Shown: piece by piece, positions 35,901 to 49,801 of the stretch | How positions within the stretch are numbered: position 1 is the first letter of the stretch | Layout of the letters: each line of letters begins with the position of its first letter | Assembly (NCBI RefSeq): GCF_001039355.2 | Contig: NW_019775792.1 | Coordinates: 39,345 to 96,208, forward strand | Length of the DNA: 56,864 nt | Direction of reading: 5' to 3' | Source: Lingula anatina | Taxonomy: Eukaryota; Brachiopoda; Lingulata; Lingulida; Lingulidae | Program-made: the position numbers and the translations under genes | The notes under the pieces: generated by a model | The model's database searches: none | What the model was told of the DNA's origin: nothing | What the model saw: only the letters and a program-made list of their open reading frames with translations

Positions 35901-36392
35901 ATAGCCAACCAAATTCTCATGACATCGTTGTGTATGTTTCAATAACAAATCAAAGAAGCTGCATGAGCAAGGAGGATGCTGTTATAAAAGCAAAATAAGA
36001 GAAAAAGCAGAAAATATATCGAAATTACCCTCAAAATGGCGTCCTTTTTTGTGGAATTTCGACCCTACCTCTATTTAGGAACAGTTTGTTTAGGGTTTGA
36101 ATGAATTATTGAAGCAGGGAATACACCTACTGCAAGAAGATATAATAAACAGAATGTGCAAATGGTTATTTAAATAAAAATTTATTTGAAGTGACTGAAA
36201 AATGATCACAAAATTAGCTTAACTTACGATACATGCGGTGTCCCACCCCGATGAAAATTTCATCTAATCCTATCTTTNTTTCTTCTGTACTTATAATTTA
36301 GTTTAACTGTTGATGAGATACTACTTGGTACTTAGGAACTGAATATGGTAAGGTATGACTTTTCTGTATATATTTCTATTTCACTTCCCCTT

Positions 36393-36456
<64 letters not shown>

Positions 36457-39400
36457 TGCATAAACACTCACAAAAGTGTTGTCTACATCCACTCCCTTGG
36501 CCTGCAGGTTTTTCCTTGCTGTGGTGAGTTCATCCTGCTGTAGCTGGGGGCCATGCTTCTAAAACAAACAATTGTACATATCATTGCCATTTTGAAAGAT
36601 AAAACCAATCAGTGTTGCAACTAATATTATGTGAAAAAAAAGTAAAGATTTCCACTCTTTCATTAAAAAGGAAAATTAAAAAGGCAAGCAACCCCTTTTC
36701 TGCGTTTCCACATTCACAACATCACAAAACAACTTTCCAAGTCAATTCCTTCACCTCCAAATCAATAATAATTCAATATATGCCACAGAAATGCCTAAGA
36801 ATGTTCTACTCACCTTTTCAGAGTTTAACATCTTTTCTAACTCTCCTTTAGTGTCGGCTCTGTTCTTCTGTTCTTGTGTCCTGTACTTCCAGTAGAGCCA
36901 CTGTTCCCTTCCTCCTGGGCCTGTCATCTTCTTTAAAACTTCTTCAGCTGAAACAAAGTGTAATGGTTGCAGGTAGTCAATATATAATAATATACCTCAT
37001 TATACTGGTAAGTACGCCCTCTCTGATTGGCTAAAGCTGTGTCACATGACATTGTATATTTTGTGAGAGGATAAAGCACCGAGGCAAAAATATAAATATT
37101 GAGGTATATAGGAATATATTTCTCGATATTGTCCAAAATAGCAAAGAAGTATTGCATTATCAGCTGGACTCTACCATTAACCTCCTTAAATCAATACACA
37201 TCCTGAATAATAAATAAATAATATGATAAAAAAACTGCCAACTCTGCATAGCTCTGACACTTAAGGAGAAGCATTTTTTTTTCATGAAAAAGAAAGATTC
37301 AATGTCTGTAAGTTTTAGTAAATACCAAATTGAATCTCCTATCTATCACATTACAAATCACATTGCAGTGTTTTACAACTCTAGTAATAATGGGTAAATC
37401 AAGCAATAATGTACGTACACCACTCCATATACTTACTTTGCTGTAACTTCTCCTTCAGGGCCTCCTCCATGAACTGAATGGCAGCATCCCACTGTGTCTT
37501 GTCATGAACAGAACGGTCTTCTAATGCGTTCAGCTGGATAACTCGCTGGGACCAAACGAAAAAGAATCAATTATGTGACTGGGAGAAAAAGGTGTTGGGC
37601 ATGGTGGCTGAGTCTTCGAAAGCATTGAATAGGTCAAGCTTTTCTTACATGTGTTTCTTTTAAATCACAGAACTTGGATCAAATTTTGATTCGAAGTGGA
37701 ACTTTTGTAGACTAAAAGGATGGTTAGTTCAAACCCCTTAAAAATCTCCTTTTCAATGATAAAAAACAATGTACTGATCATTAAACTATTTTACTTGACA
37801 AGATTTTTCTTTGTGGAACTGACTTATTTTCAAGAAGCTGAATTAAATTAATTTGCCTCTCTTAAAACCTACCAAACTTTCTTCTGCCTTTGAGTCCCAC
37901 TCGTGTTTCTCCAAACTTTCATTGATGACGCTTGCCTTAAGGTTGTCAAAAATCGGATCATGATCTTTGCTTTTCTGGTCTTCTTCCACAAACCTGGAGA
38001 ATTCCTGTTTTAGAGTATCCCAGCCAACCTGGTGAAAAGTAAAAACAGGAATCATTGCTAGAACAAGAAAATCCAAGAAGAGAGGCAGGCCCAAATACAC
38101 TTTCACCTCTTCCCCTCTCCCCACTGCGAACTTAGGGATCAAATTATAGTACAATTTGGGACAATTAAAAGTGCTTTTAAACATCATTAGTGCTAATTCC
38201 CTAACTGATTAGGGTGGGAGCTGAATCCATCATTTTAATTTTGAAAAACAATAAGGTCTGGGCCATTCTGTAATCAACTGCAAAACCTGAGTAAACCAAG
38301 AATACAAATTCTTTGTCCATCTATTGGCAAGACAAGTTACAGAAATCTGAATGTGACAAAGCCTACCTCTACACAGCACTTTGGCAGCATCTTCTCAGCC
38401 CACTGCTTCAGCCTGATGTCCACCATTGTATTGAATGTGCTGGATAGTTAAATATGACATTTTTTTTAAAAAGTGAATAAACAAAATCTGTCAATTTTAT
38501 GATCCAAGCTGCTAAAGGCAATGAAAATTTTTGGTACCTCTGAATTTTATCAACATAATGGTGTTGTTATTTAGTTTTTAAATTTTCCTTATTTAGTTCA
38601 GCTGAGAGAGAGAGAAGGGGGGAGGGGGCTGGGACTCTCACGCACCATTTCTGAGAAAGGTGGGATTCCCAGGAACCAATATCTGGTAAAAGTGGAATTC
38701 CCAGATACCATTTTCTGAAAAGCTGGGATCTGCACATAGTATTTCTGGGAAATACTGGATTCCTACATATTAATTTTTGGAAATTTGATTACCCAACTTA
38801 CCCAACACTGGGAGCCTGAGTTGCAGGTAAGTAGATATTCTCAAATACATAGGTGGCAGTCTTCTCCCAGAGCTTTTTCTGGAATGACTCCTCCCTGAAA
38901 GTTTAGTTGACGTTTATCCTCTTTTGTACAACTTGGAAAAAAATAGTGTGAGTACCAAGTTTGGTACTTGGCTAGATAATAAAAATAATCACAATTGTCA
39001 GAAAAAATGTATTGACTAGAAATAAAAAATACACTCATTCAGAAAATAAAGAAAGTTCTGCAGTGAAGCATGCATTTAAGTTATTTAGAGAAATGAGCTT
39101 TTGGATAAAAAATGTTTTGTAAGTATGGAAAATCTTCATCCTGTAAATATCCAAATGTGAAAATGTAACCCTACCAGTGCTTGGGGGTAACTTGACTTAG
39201 ATTTATAACTTCATCTAAAATTTCTCCTCTGGCCTTTTCAAACAGTTCCTCCTGTATTAAAGGAATACTAATATTAGGATATGATATTCTGAAAACCATA
39301 TTTTGTATTACTTATGATTTTTAATCTAAACCAATTACAAACCAATTGCAGTGAAAAACAAAATTTCTTTAAAAAATTCATTTTTTTACATTCAAAATAT

Positions 39401-42229
39401 CTAGGAATATAGCTTTCACTTACCCTGTCCAGTTCTCTCATTTTGGGGAAGGTGTTCTTCCACTCCGTCTCTAAGTTGAACCTCGTTGCTGAAAAAGATA
39501 CACACCAAATGACTTTTTGCAATTATCTCATCACCTTATAATACCAAATCATCACTGCAAGAAGACTAATGAACATCCTTTTTGGTGAAAAATATTTTAC
39601 ATTGTCCACTGTCTTTATTGTCCAGGGCAGAAAAACATATCAAATTGTTTCTGAAGAATTCTGGATTTCTTATAAGTAAAAAAAATACCACTTCAGTCTC
39701 TTTAAAAAACTATTTACCTTAATATAAAAATATAATTTTGTTTTAATTTGTGGAGTTGTTATGATGTTACTTGTGTTTTACCTTTATAAGCGTCTGCCTG
39801 GTTCTCTACTGTGTTTTTCACCATCTTCCAAAAACACTCGGACACAGCGAAACTCATGTTATGGGTGGTCATCTGTGTGGGTTTCAAAACTCCGTCCCTG
39901 CAAAACACCTCAATCATGATATGACAGAACACAAAGCATTACTGTACCAATTATCACAAAAACTTCTTAATCGAAAGTTGGACTTAAATCCCAGGCCAAA
40001 TATTCCGTTAAATTTTATTCCATTCAAATTTACTTACCTAAAAAGTTTTGAATTTCTGAAGAAGTTTTCTTCATATTCTTTGATAATCTGGATGCTGTCA
40101 TTAGCATTTCCTGGAAACAAAAAGGTCATAAAGATTTATTCCCCTCCCTAACATTTTTTATCTTTTAAAAAATTGCTGCCTCTTCCATTCAAACCTTATT
40201 AGGTCAAGAGAGTTATAAAGGCACAACTGCTTAAATTAATTCTCTTTCAATACCACATGAAATATTAGACATATTACATAGTTTTACTAGAAAAATGTTG
40301 TCCTAAAATTATTTGACATCTAACTAAAGCCTATTTTGTACAGAAACTTTATTTAATTTTATTAACTGCATGAAATGCTTGATAAATGTTTAGAATATTC
40401 ACTTTCTCCTTCTGTAAAGAAACTATACAGAGATTATGACAAAAGGATCTTTGCCTACCTTTTCCAGTTACCACAGCAAAATATCCCAGAGCCTTCATCG
40501 GAAACAACTTTCCTTCCAGTATCTGCTTAATCTGAAAAATAAGAATAAATGAAAAATATAAAATTCACAAAATGATAATAATAAAAATACTGCACAACTC
40601 TGAGATAAAGAATCAAATGAGGCTGTTCTTTGAACTCAAGGCATATTTTTCTCCTAGAACCACTACAGTAAGTTTGAGGATTACCATAATGAGTCACACA
40701 GCTATCCACTTATTGTGTTTAGGGTGAAAAGTGGACAGCAATAATGACGCATCCAAACTAAGTTCAAATATAACCCCCTCACCCTCTCAGGATTCAGTAA
40801 ATTGGTTTCGGCCAAGTCCACCTTGGTCAGTACAAATATCGTCCTCTTGCCCTGGGGATCCATGGAACTGACCAGGTCAGTCACGTTACTTCTCTCTGCA
40901 TCCAGGGAGCCATCTGTGAATGACAGATATAAGTTTCTTGGTGAGAATATACTTTTTCTTTACAATAGAGTATGGTGATAGCATTTCAACATTGAAGAAA
41001 TTAATTTATTGGTAAATGGTACAGAAATTTGGAATTGGAAATTTATTCACTGAGTTAAAGCTGATTTTCTAAAACAGCTCCAGAAATGCTGACCTATTAA
41101 TTTTGTAAATGTGTTATCTTAAACTGGAAATAAGACTTTTAGTTTATATAAGCAGATATTTATAAAATTATGGATAAATCAATGATCACATATCAGAAAT
41201 CAAGTTAAAATTAACTCAGACTATTAATGGGCTTCTAAATAGCATTTTAGATAACCAAAGTAACAAGAATACCCTGTATGCACAGTATGATGGAGTTGGG
41301 GTTCTCCATGTAGTTCTTGCAAATAGTTTTGATGGAATCTCTTGTATCAGAGGCCATATTTGTGGTAACCGTCTGAAAGATAGGGGGAGCACTACAAGAT
41401 GAGACACACATGAAAAACATGATAAATGCAACATCCAATATTATAATCAATTAAATTATTTTTCTGGCTACAGTCCCCATGGCAATTATTTTGATAAAGT
41501 TAAAATGTTAAATATATTTATGAAATAATGTTAAATCATAACTGATAAAACTCACTTCAAATTTATATAACAATAATATATTTCAACCAGTGCCACATAT
41601 ATATGACATCAGAGACTGTCATAGAGTATCCTGACTTTTTAAAAATTCACTCTCAAATTTTATCAAATCAAAGCTACTGTTAAAATAAAATTTAAAAAAT
41701 CTACAGTCCCAACATGTTTTGTAAGTATCACTGAATCAATATGCATTTTCAAGTATATCAGTATAGTTTTTTAAAAATTCATTCCCAATTTTATAAAATC
41801 AAAACTAACGTTCAAACACACACACACACACACACACAAACAGTTCCAATATCCATTTTTGTAATACCTACACTTATAATGCCAGGCAGATCCACCAGTA
41901 CCATTCTTTGTAGCCCTGGTCCCTTGACTGTCATTGATATAACCTGCGACAACAATGTAGAAACATAATATCACCTATCAAAGATCTATAATATCTGTCT
42001 TTTCTTTTCTAAACATCAAAATGTTTAAGCCGGCTTTACACTGGACGGCTTCCTTTCTGCATTTCTTAGTTCAGCTATCTTATTTATATTATAATCTTAA
42101 TTCTCAAAGTTCATTATTTTAGGTAATAACTCAGATATTTACATCACTGCTGACTGTCTGTCCATCTGGTACGCTAGCTTTCATACGGATCTCAACTTCT
42201 TTGCGTAGGGCTGCCAACTAAATTAGAAC

Positions 42230-42266
<37 letters not shown>

Positions 42267-43124
42267 TTGCATCAAATCTTATTATCACAACAAAGTTGAC
42301 TTTGTAATGTTGGTCTATAAGAGTGGTTTATGAACAAATGACCATCAATGAATTCAGTTGATGAACTTCAATTTATAAGAAACCTCTGCCACTGCCACAA
42401 CAGAAAGTATATATCATACATTTGTTTTTTAATCCTTTATATATAAAGCAGCAGTGCTTACATCGGCTTCCTTGGACAGGTCAAACTCCCTGGAGCTGTC
42501 TTTGAACTGTGCCACGTGGTAGGGTCCTTCACTGAGGGTCACTTTCACTGGAGACCTGGTCATCATTTCTCCAGAACCTCTGGTAAAGAAATTTTACCAT
42601 GTAAAAGGGATACATAATAATAATAATTATAAAATAATTTTTAAAAAAATACTATTTTTGAATGTTGGAAATGATTTATTAACCATTAACCATTGGTTAG
42701 TTTGGGCACATCAGCATTCACTACCCATGCAGACTGACAATGCTGCCTGCTAAGTGAGCTAGTGAGCTCTCCTATCCCTGGATACTAAAAATAAATAAAA
42801 TAACTTTTCATCCTCTCACCTGGGGAATATCCTGGCCTGAGCTATCATTTCAAGAACACTGGTCTTCCCTGAACTCTGGTCTCCAACCACCACTATCTGG
42901 AATATTAATGGATCTCAACGTCATACTGGGCTAATACAGATATAGTTTGAACTATGTGCTGTCCTTTTTTTTTCAGTTAGTTTTACTATTACTATCATGA
43001 TTATTTTGCCTCAGTTAATAACCATTTTGATTTCAAGTTGGGTACTGTTCCCTATTAATTTGGCTTTTTCTGAAAAATATGCATTTGTTTCCCTTCTCTT
43101 TTTCCAATTCTTGCTCTGTTTTGT

Positions 43125-43164
<40 letters not shown>

Positions 43165-43334
43165 GCCTCCCTCTGTCTCTAATGCGTTTCTCCCCCCCTC
43201 TCTCTCTCTCTCTTTTATGCCTCTCTCTCCCTCTCTCTCTAATGCCCCTCTCTCTCTCTCTCTAATGCATTTCTCCCCCCTTCTCTCTCTCTCTCATCTC
43301 TTTCTCTCTTATGCCTCTCTCTCCCTCTCTCTAA

Positions 43335-43365
<31 letters not shown>

Positions 43366-43435
43366 AAGGCCTCCCTCTGTCTCTAATGCGTTTCTCCCCC
43401 CCCCTTTCTCTCTCTCTCTTTATCTCTCTCTCTTA

Positions 43436-43489
<54 letters not shown>

Positions 43490-45283
43490 ATGCTTCTCTC
43501 TCCTCACCCTTGGAAGATGATCCTGTGTGTTGTAACTGGAATCAAAGCCTGACAGTTCATCCAGCNAAAAAACTTATTAAACGAAAGTTGGACTTAAATC
43601 CCAGGCCAAATATTCCGTTAAATTTTATTCCATTCAAATTTACTTACCTAAAAAGTTTTGAATTTCTGAAGAAGTTTTCTTCATATTCTTTGATAATCTG
43701 GATGCTGTCATTAGCATTTCCTGGAAACAAAAATATCATAAAGATTAATTCCCCTCCCTAACATTTTTTATCTTTAAAAAAATTGCTGCCTCTTCCATTC
43801 AAACCTTATAAAGGCACAACTGCTTAAATCAATTCTCTTTCCATACCACATGAAATATTAAACATATTACATAGTTTTACTAGAAAAATGTTGTCCTGAA
43901 ATTATTTGACATCTAACTAAAGCCTATGTTGTACAGAAACATTATTAAATTTTATTAACTGCATGAAATGCTTCGTAAATGCTTAGAACATTCACTTTCT
44001 CCTTCTGTAAAGAAACTATACAGAGTTTATGATAAAAGGATCTTTGCCTACCTTTTCCAGTTACCACAGCGAAATATCCCAGAGCCTTCATCGGAAACAA
44101 CTTTCCTTCCAGTATCTGCTTGATCTGAGAGATAAGAATAAATGAAAAATATAAAATTCACAAAATGATAATAAATGATAAAATACTGCACAACTCTATG
44201 ATAAAGAATCAAATGAGTTCTTTGAACTCATGGCATATTTTTCTCCTAGAACCACAACAGTAAGTTTGAGGATTACTACAATGAGTCACACAGCTATCCA
44301 CTTATGTGTTTAGGATGAAAAGTGGACAGCAATAATGACGCATCCAAATCGAATCTAAACGTAATGCTCTCACCCTCTCAGGATTCAGTAAATTGGTTTC
44401 AGCCAGGTCCACCTTGGTCAGTACAAATATCGTCCTCTTGCCCTGAGGGTCCATGGAACTGACCAGGTCAGTCACGTTACTTCTCTCTGCATCCAGGGAG
44501 CCATCTGTGAGAGACAGAAACAAGTGTCAGGGTGAGAATATACTTTTTCTTTACAATAGAGTATGGTGATAGCATTTCAACATTGAGGAAATTAATTTAT
44601 TACTAAATGGTGCAGAAATTTGGTGAATTCGTTCATGGAGTTTTACTTGTATTTCTAAAACAGCTCCAAAAATGCCGACATATTTATTTTGTAAATAAGT
44701 TTTCTTAACCTGGAATTAAGACTCTAGTTGATCTTTTTCACTGAGCAAATATAAATATAACATGGATAAATCAATTATCACAAATATCAAATTAAAATTA
44801 ACTCAAACTTTTAATGGACTTCTAAGCGGCATTTTAGATAACCAAAGTAACAAGCATACCCTGTATGCACAGTATGATGGAGTTGGGGTTCTCCATGTAG
44901 TTCTTGCAAATAGTTTTAATGGAATCTCTTGTATCAGAAGCCATATTTGTGGTAACCGTCTGAAAGATAGGGGGAGCACTACAAGATGAGACACACATGA
45001 AAAACATGATAAATGCAACATCCAATATTGTAATAAATTTTAAAAAATCAATTAAAATATTTTTCTGGCTACAGTCCCCATGGCAATTATTTTGATAAAG
45101 TTAAAATGCTAAAGAAATATCTGAAATAATGATAAATCATAACTGATAAAACTCACTTCACATTTATATAACGGTCATAATATATCTCAACCAGCACCAC
45201 ATAAATCTACAGTCCCAATATATGTTTTATCAAGTATCAGTATGCATTAATTCATTCACAATTTTATAAAATCAAAACTAATG

Positions 45284-45348
<65 letters not shown>

Positions 45349-46781
45349 CAAATATCCGTTTTTGTAATACCTACACTTATTATGCCAGGCAGATCCACCA
45401 GTACCATTCTTTGTAGCCCTGGTCCCTTCACTGTCATTGATATAACCTGTGACAAAAATGCAGAACAATAATATCATCAATTAAAGATCTATAATATGAG
45501 TCTTTTCTTTTCTAAACATCAAGATGTGTAAGCCTTCTTTACACTGGACGGCTTCCTTTCTGCGTTTCATAGTTCAGCAAGTTATAATTATAAATCAAAG
45601 CTGTCTGTCCTTCTGGTACACAGCTCTTATTATCTTTCCATCTTATATTATTATGTTATTTTTCAAAGTTCAGTAAGTTATAACCTATGTACTTACATCA
45701 CCGCTGACTGTCTGTCTGTCTGTCTGTCTGTCTGGTTCACAGCTTTTATTTATCTTTCTATCCTATTTACCTTATTTTTCAAAGTTCATTATTTTAGGTA
45801 ATAACTCGGGTACTTACATCACTGCTGACTGTCTGGCCATCTGGTACACTAGCTTTCATACGGATCTCAACTTCTTTGCGTAGGGCTGCCAACTAAATTA
45901 GAACACAATAATAATAATAATAATAATTGCATCAAATCTTATTATCACAACAAAGTTGACTTTGTAATGTTGGTCTATAAGAGTGGTTTATGAACAACTG
46001 ACCATCAATGAATTTAGTTGATGAACTTCAATTTATAAGAGACCACTGCCACTGCCACCACAGAAGGTTTATATCATACATTTGTTTTTTAATCCTTTAT
46101 ATAGAGCAGCAGTGCTTACGTCGGCTTCCTTGGACAGGTCAAACTCCCTGGAGCTGTCTTTGAACTGTGCCACGTGGTAGGGTCCTTCACTGAGGGTCAC
46201 TTTCACTGGAGACCTGGTCATCATTTCTCCAGAACCTCTGGTAAAGAAATTTTACCATGTAAAAGGGATACATAATAACAATAATTGTAAAATAATTTTT
46301 AAAAAATACTATTTTTGAATGTTGGAAATGATTTATTAACCATTAACCACTGGTTAGTTTGGGCACATCAGCATTCACTACGCATGCGGACTGACAATGC
46401 TGCCTGCTAAGTGAGCTAGTGAGCTCTCCTATCCCTGGATACTAAAAATAAATAAAATAACTTTTCATCCTCTCACCTGGGGAATATCCTGGCCTGAGCT
46501 ATCATTTCAAGAACACTGGTCTTCCCTGAACTCTGGTCTCCAACCACCACTATCTGGAATATTAATGGATCTCAACGTCATACTGGGCTAATACAGATAT
46601 AGTTTGAACTATGTGCTGTCCTTTTTTTTTCAGTTAGTTTTATTATTACTATCATGATTATTTTGCCTCAGTTAATAACCATTTTGATTTCAAGTTGGGT
46701 ACTGTTCTCTATTAATTTGGCTTTTTCTGAAAAATATGCATTTGTTTCCCTTCTCTTTTTCCAATTCTTGCTCTGTTTTGT

Positions 46782-46833
<52 letters not shown>

Positions 46834-46861
46834 GCCTCCCTCTGTCTCTAATGTGTTTCTC

Positions 46862-46901
<40 letters not shown>

Positions 46902-47272
46902 GCCTCTCTCTCCCTCTCTCTCTAATGCCCCTCTCTCTCTTTCTCTCTCTCTGTCTCTAATGCATTTCTCCCCCCTTCTCTCTCTCTCTCTCTTTATCTC
47001 TTTCTCTCTATTATGCCTCTCTCTCCCTCTCTCTCTAATGCCCCTCTCTCTCTCTCTCTCTCTCTCTAAGGCCTCCCTCTGTCTCTAATGCATTTCTCCC
47101 CCCTCTTTCTCTCTCTCTCTTTATCTCTCTCTCTTATGCCTCTCTCTCCCTCTCTCTCTAATGCCCCTCTCTCTCTCTTTCTCTCTCTGTGTCTCTAATG
47201 CATTTCTCCCCCCTTCTCTCTCTCTCTCTTTATCTCTTTCTCTCTAAGGCCTCCCTCTCCCTCTCTCTCTAA

Positions 47273-47316
<44 letters not shown>

Positions 47317-49758
47317 AGGCCTCCCTCTGTCTCTAATGCGTTTCTCCCCCCCCCCCTCTTTCTCTCTCTCTCTCGCGACATATTATTATGGTATTTAATG
47401 AGACTAATGGACTCGGAATCTCCACTATCCGTGAGCAACCTGTACAAACTGACAACATAAGAACGTCGGCGGAGTCGATTTTTCACTATTTGGTTTCCCT
47501 TGGTAACCTTGAATAGATACGGCTGTGCAATAGATACTTTTCTCTTGATGAGTATCTTCAAGTGCACTTGTCGCAAAATAATTAATATTTGTCTATAAAG
47601 CTCCGTTTCAATTATTAAAGATGTTCCTAACATTTTTTAGTATTTTACAGAGTTTTTATGTAGCCAGTTAACCATTACGTGAGTTAAATCACATACGCAA
47701 AAATTCTAACTGCAAAAGACTGGTATTAAATTCGCAATATTTGAGCTGGAGGAATAATGGAGTGATTTTCTGTCGGGCAATGGGTAAAACCTGCTATTGT
47801 TGTGAAAGAGCTTGAGAAGATGGCATGGCAATAATACAACCTGGCGGGTTGCACGCCATATTTCTCGGTTAACACACCGAGCTCACATTCCCCTTTGACA
47901 CTGACTTTTAATTGTGCCCGATCCTTTGTCGTCTGAACGGTGTCTGAAAAGAAAAAAAAANTGAAAAAACAGCATAAATTCTTCAATAATGGCCCGATCA
48001 TGCTGATTTTCGAACTTGACCTGCGTTTTATGAATATTAGTCAGCTCTGTTAATATAAAACCAAAAAGTAAAACTGTCTTCCGCTTATGGTGTTAACGCT
48101 GAAAGTGCACGGCGACATGATCGGCGACGGCGACGGCGACGGCGACGACAGACGCAGGTGATGGCAATATGTACAGACACATCTGTGTCTGTACATAAAA
48201 ATTTATGGAAAGACAGATAGAAAAAAATTTTTTTTCAAAAAATACAGCTGTTACTACAAAATGTCGCCAAAGAGATTGCAATACACTGCATCTAATTTTA
48301 AATCAGTTTCATTTATGCCAAGGCTGCAAGTACAGTCATGCCTTTACTTTCTTATCTTTCATTATCAATCCCCAATTTCAAGCTCTACCCACCTTCATGG
48401 TCCTCTTTTTGCCCGTCTTCTGTGATTTCAGTAGCAATAGCTGTTTCTTCAGCTCCCTGTTTTCTTTCTCCAATCTCTCCACCTCCTTCTGGTACCTCAG
48501 CTGAACCTGCATCATCTCTTCCTGGGCTGCCTCCAGCCTCTGTTTCTCTGTCTAAAGTGAAAGGATTTTCATTTATTTATTTATTTGGGTTTTTTTTATT
48601 TATTTAGATTAATAAATTAATTTTTCTATTTCAGGAAAATTACTTAAAAATGATTTTTCCTGACATATATAAATCAATTTATTAAGCTAAATGAATAAAT
48701 CGATTAATCAATAACAAACAGAAAATAAAAAAAAATGAAGAGTAAGCTTGTTTATTATAATACTACAGACTAAATTTTGAAAGAAGACTCATTATTTATT
48801 ATCTCACTTGTATTCACTGGAGATTCTGAAATAATAATCAGGTCAAGTTGTTCAATTGAATGGCCAACACCGTTAATCTGAAAATGTTGCTATTAACTGA
48901 ATCACTATCAAATTGAATTCTGGTATTGATTTTAAAACCCACTTCTTAGAAAACAGCATGGTTACCCCATTGCTAAATGATAATTGCTGCTTCAAAATTG
49001 GAGTGTTCTAAAACCATGTGAGAACACTTGGACTAACAAATAATTGTTCCCTAAATAAAAAAGAAAGAACAATATGCCTACCTTTGGTTTTTCAGCAGCT
49101 TTGTCGTAATCTGTTGGAGTTGCCATAGCATTAAATACAGAAATTGATCCTGGAGTGTCTAAGGTTAAATCTGTCATATTAACATAAAATAATTATGAGA
49201 CCACAAAATGTACAGTAAGTAGTCTGTGGTTCTTTTGATGAACGCAACTTACTCATTTAAGATTCTTTAAAGGGAGGGGGTATTTTTCCTTAAATCTTTG
49301 TGAAACGAAAAAAGGGCGCATGGTTATATTGTTTACAAACTTTAAAGTTACATATGAAGCGAGAGTAGATTCCTTGTAACACACATAACCACTTTTACTA
49401 GTTTGTTATACGACTCTAATGTCGACATGCCAACAAATAAACCAAATATTATTAAATAAATAGGTCAGCCAAAAATAGCTTTAAAATGACACACAAAGCA
49501 CAGAAAGAAAGCAGAAAACATCTGTTCAAATATCTACTTTTGATAAGTAGCCAATGTGGGAAGTAGTTCACTTTAAGTTAATATTTTATATGTTACTAAA
49601 TGGTGACATTTGGTCAGGTTTAGTTGTAAAGATTTGACTTCATATGAAACTTTAAAGTAACTTTTCTTTAAATAAATTTTATATGACAGGGCAACTGAGC
49701 TTTACTACTGTATATGCTGTGAATGCAAAAAATAATAATAAATATATAAATAACTGAA

Positions 49759-49801
<43 letters not shown>

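Noticed and set aside
43079-43552. Ser/Leu-rich ORF of about 157 codons (and relatives at 46654-47088)
   Set aside because: It is translation of the CT-rich repeat; no stops because CT repeats encode only Leu and Ser.
39955-47390. True tandem duplication of OPA1 GTPase exons
   Set aside because: The join is a single N, the copies differ like alleles, and a similar pattern occurs at several other Ns in the window.
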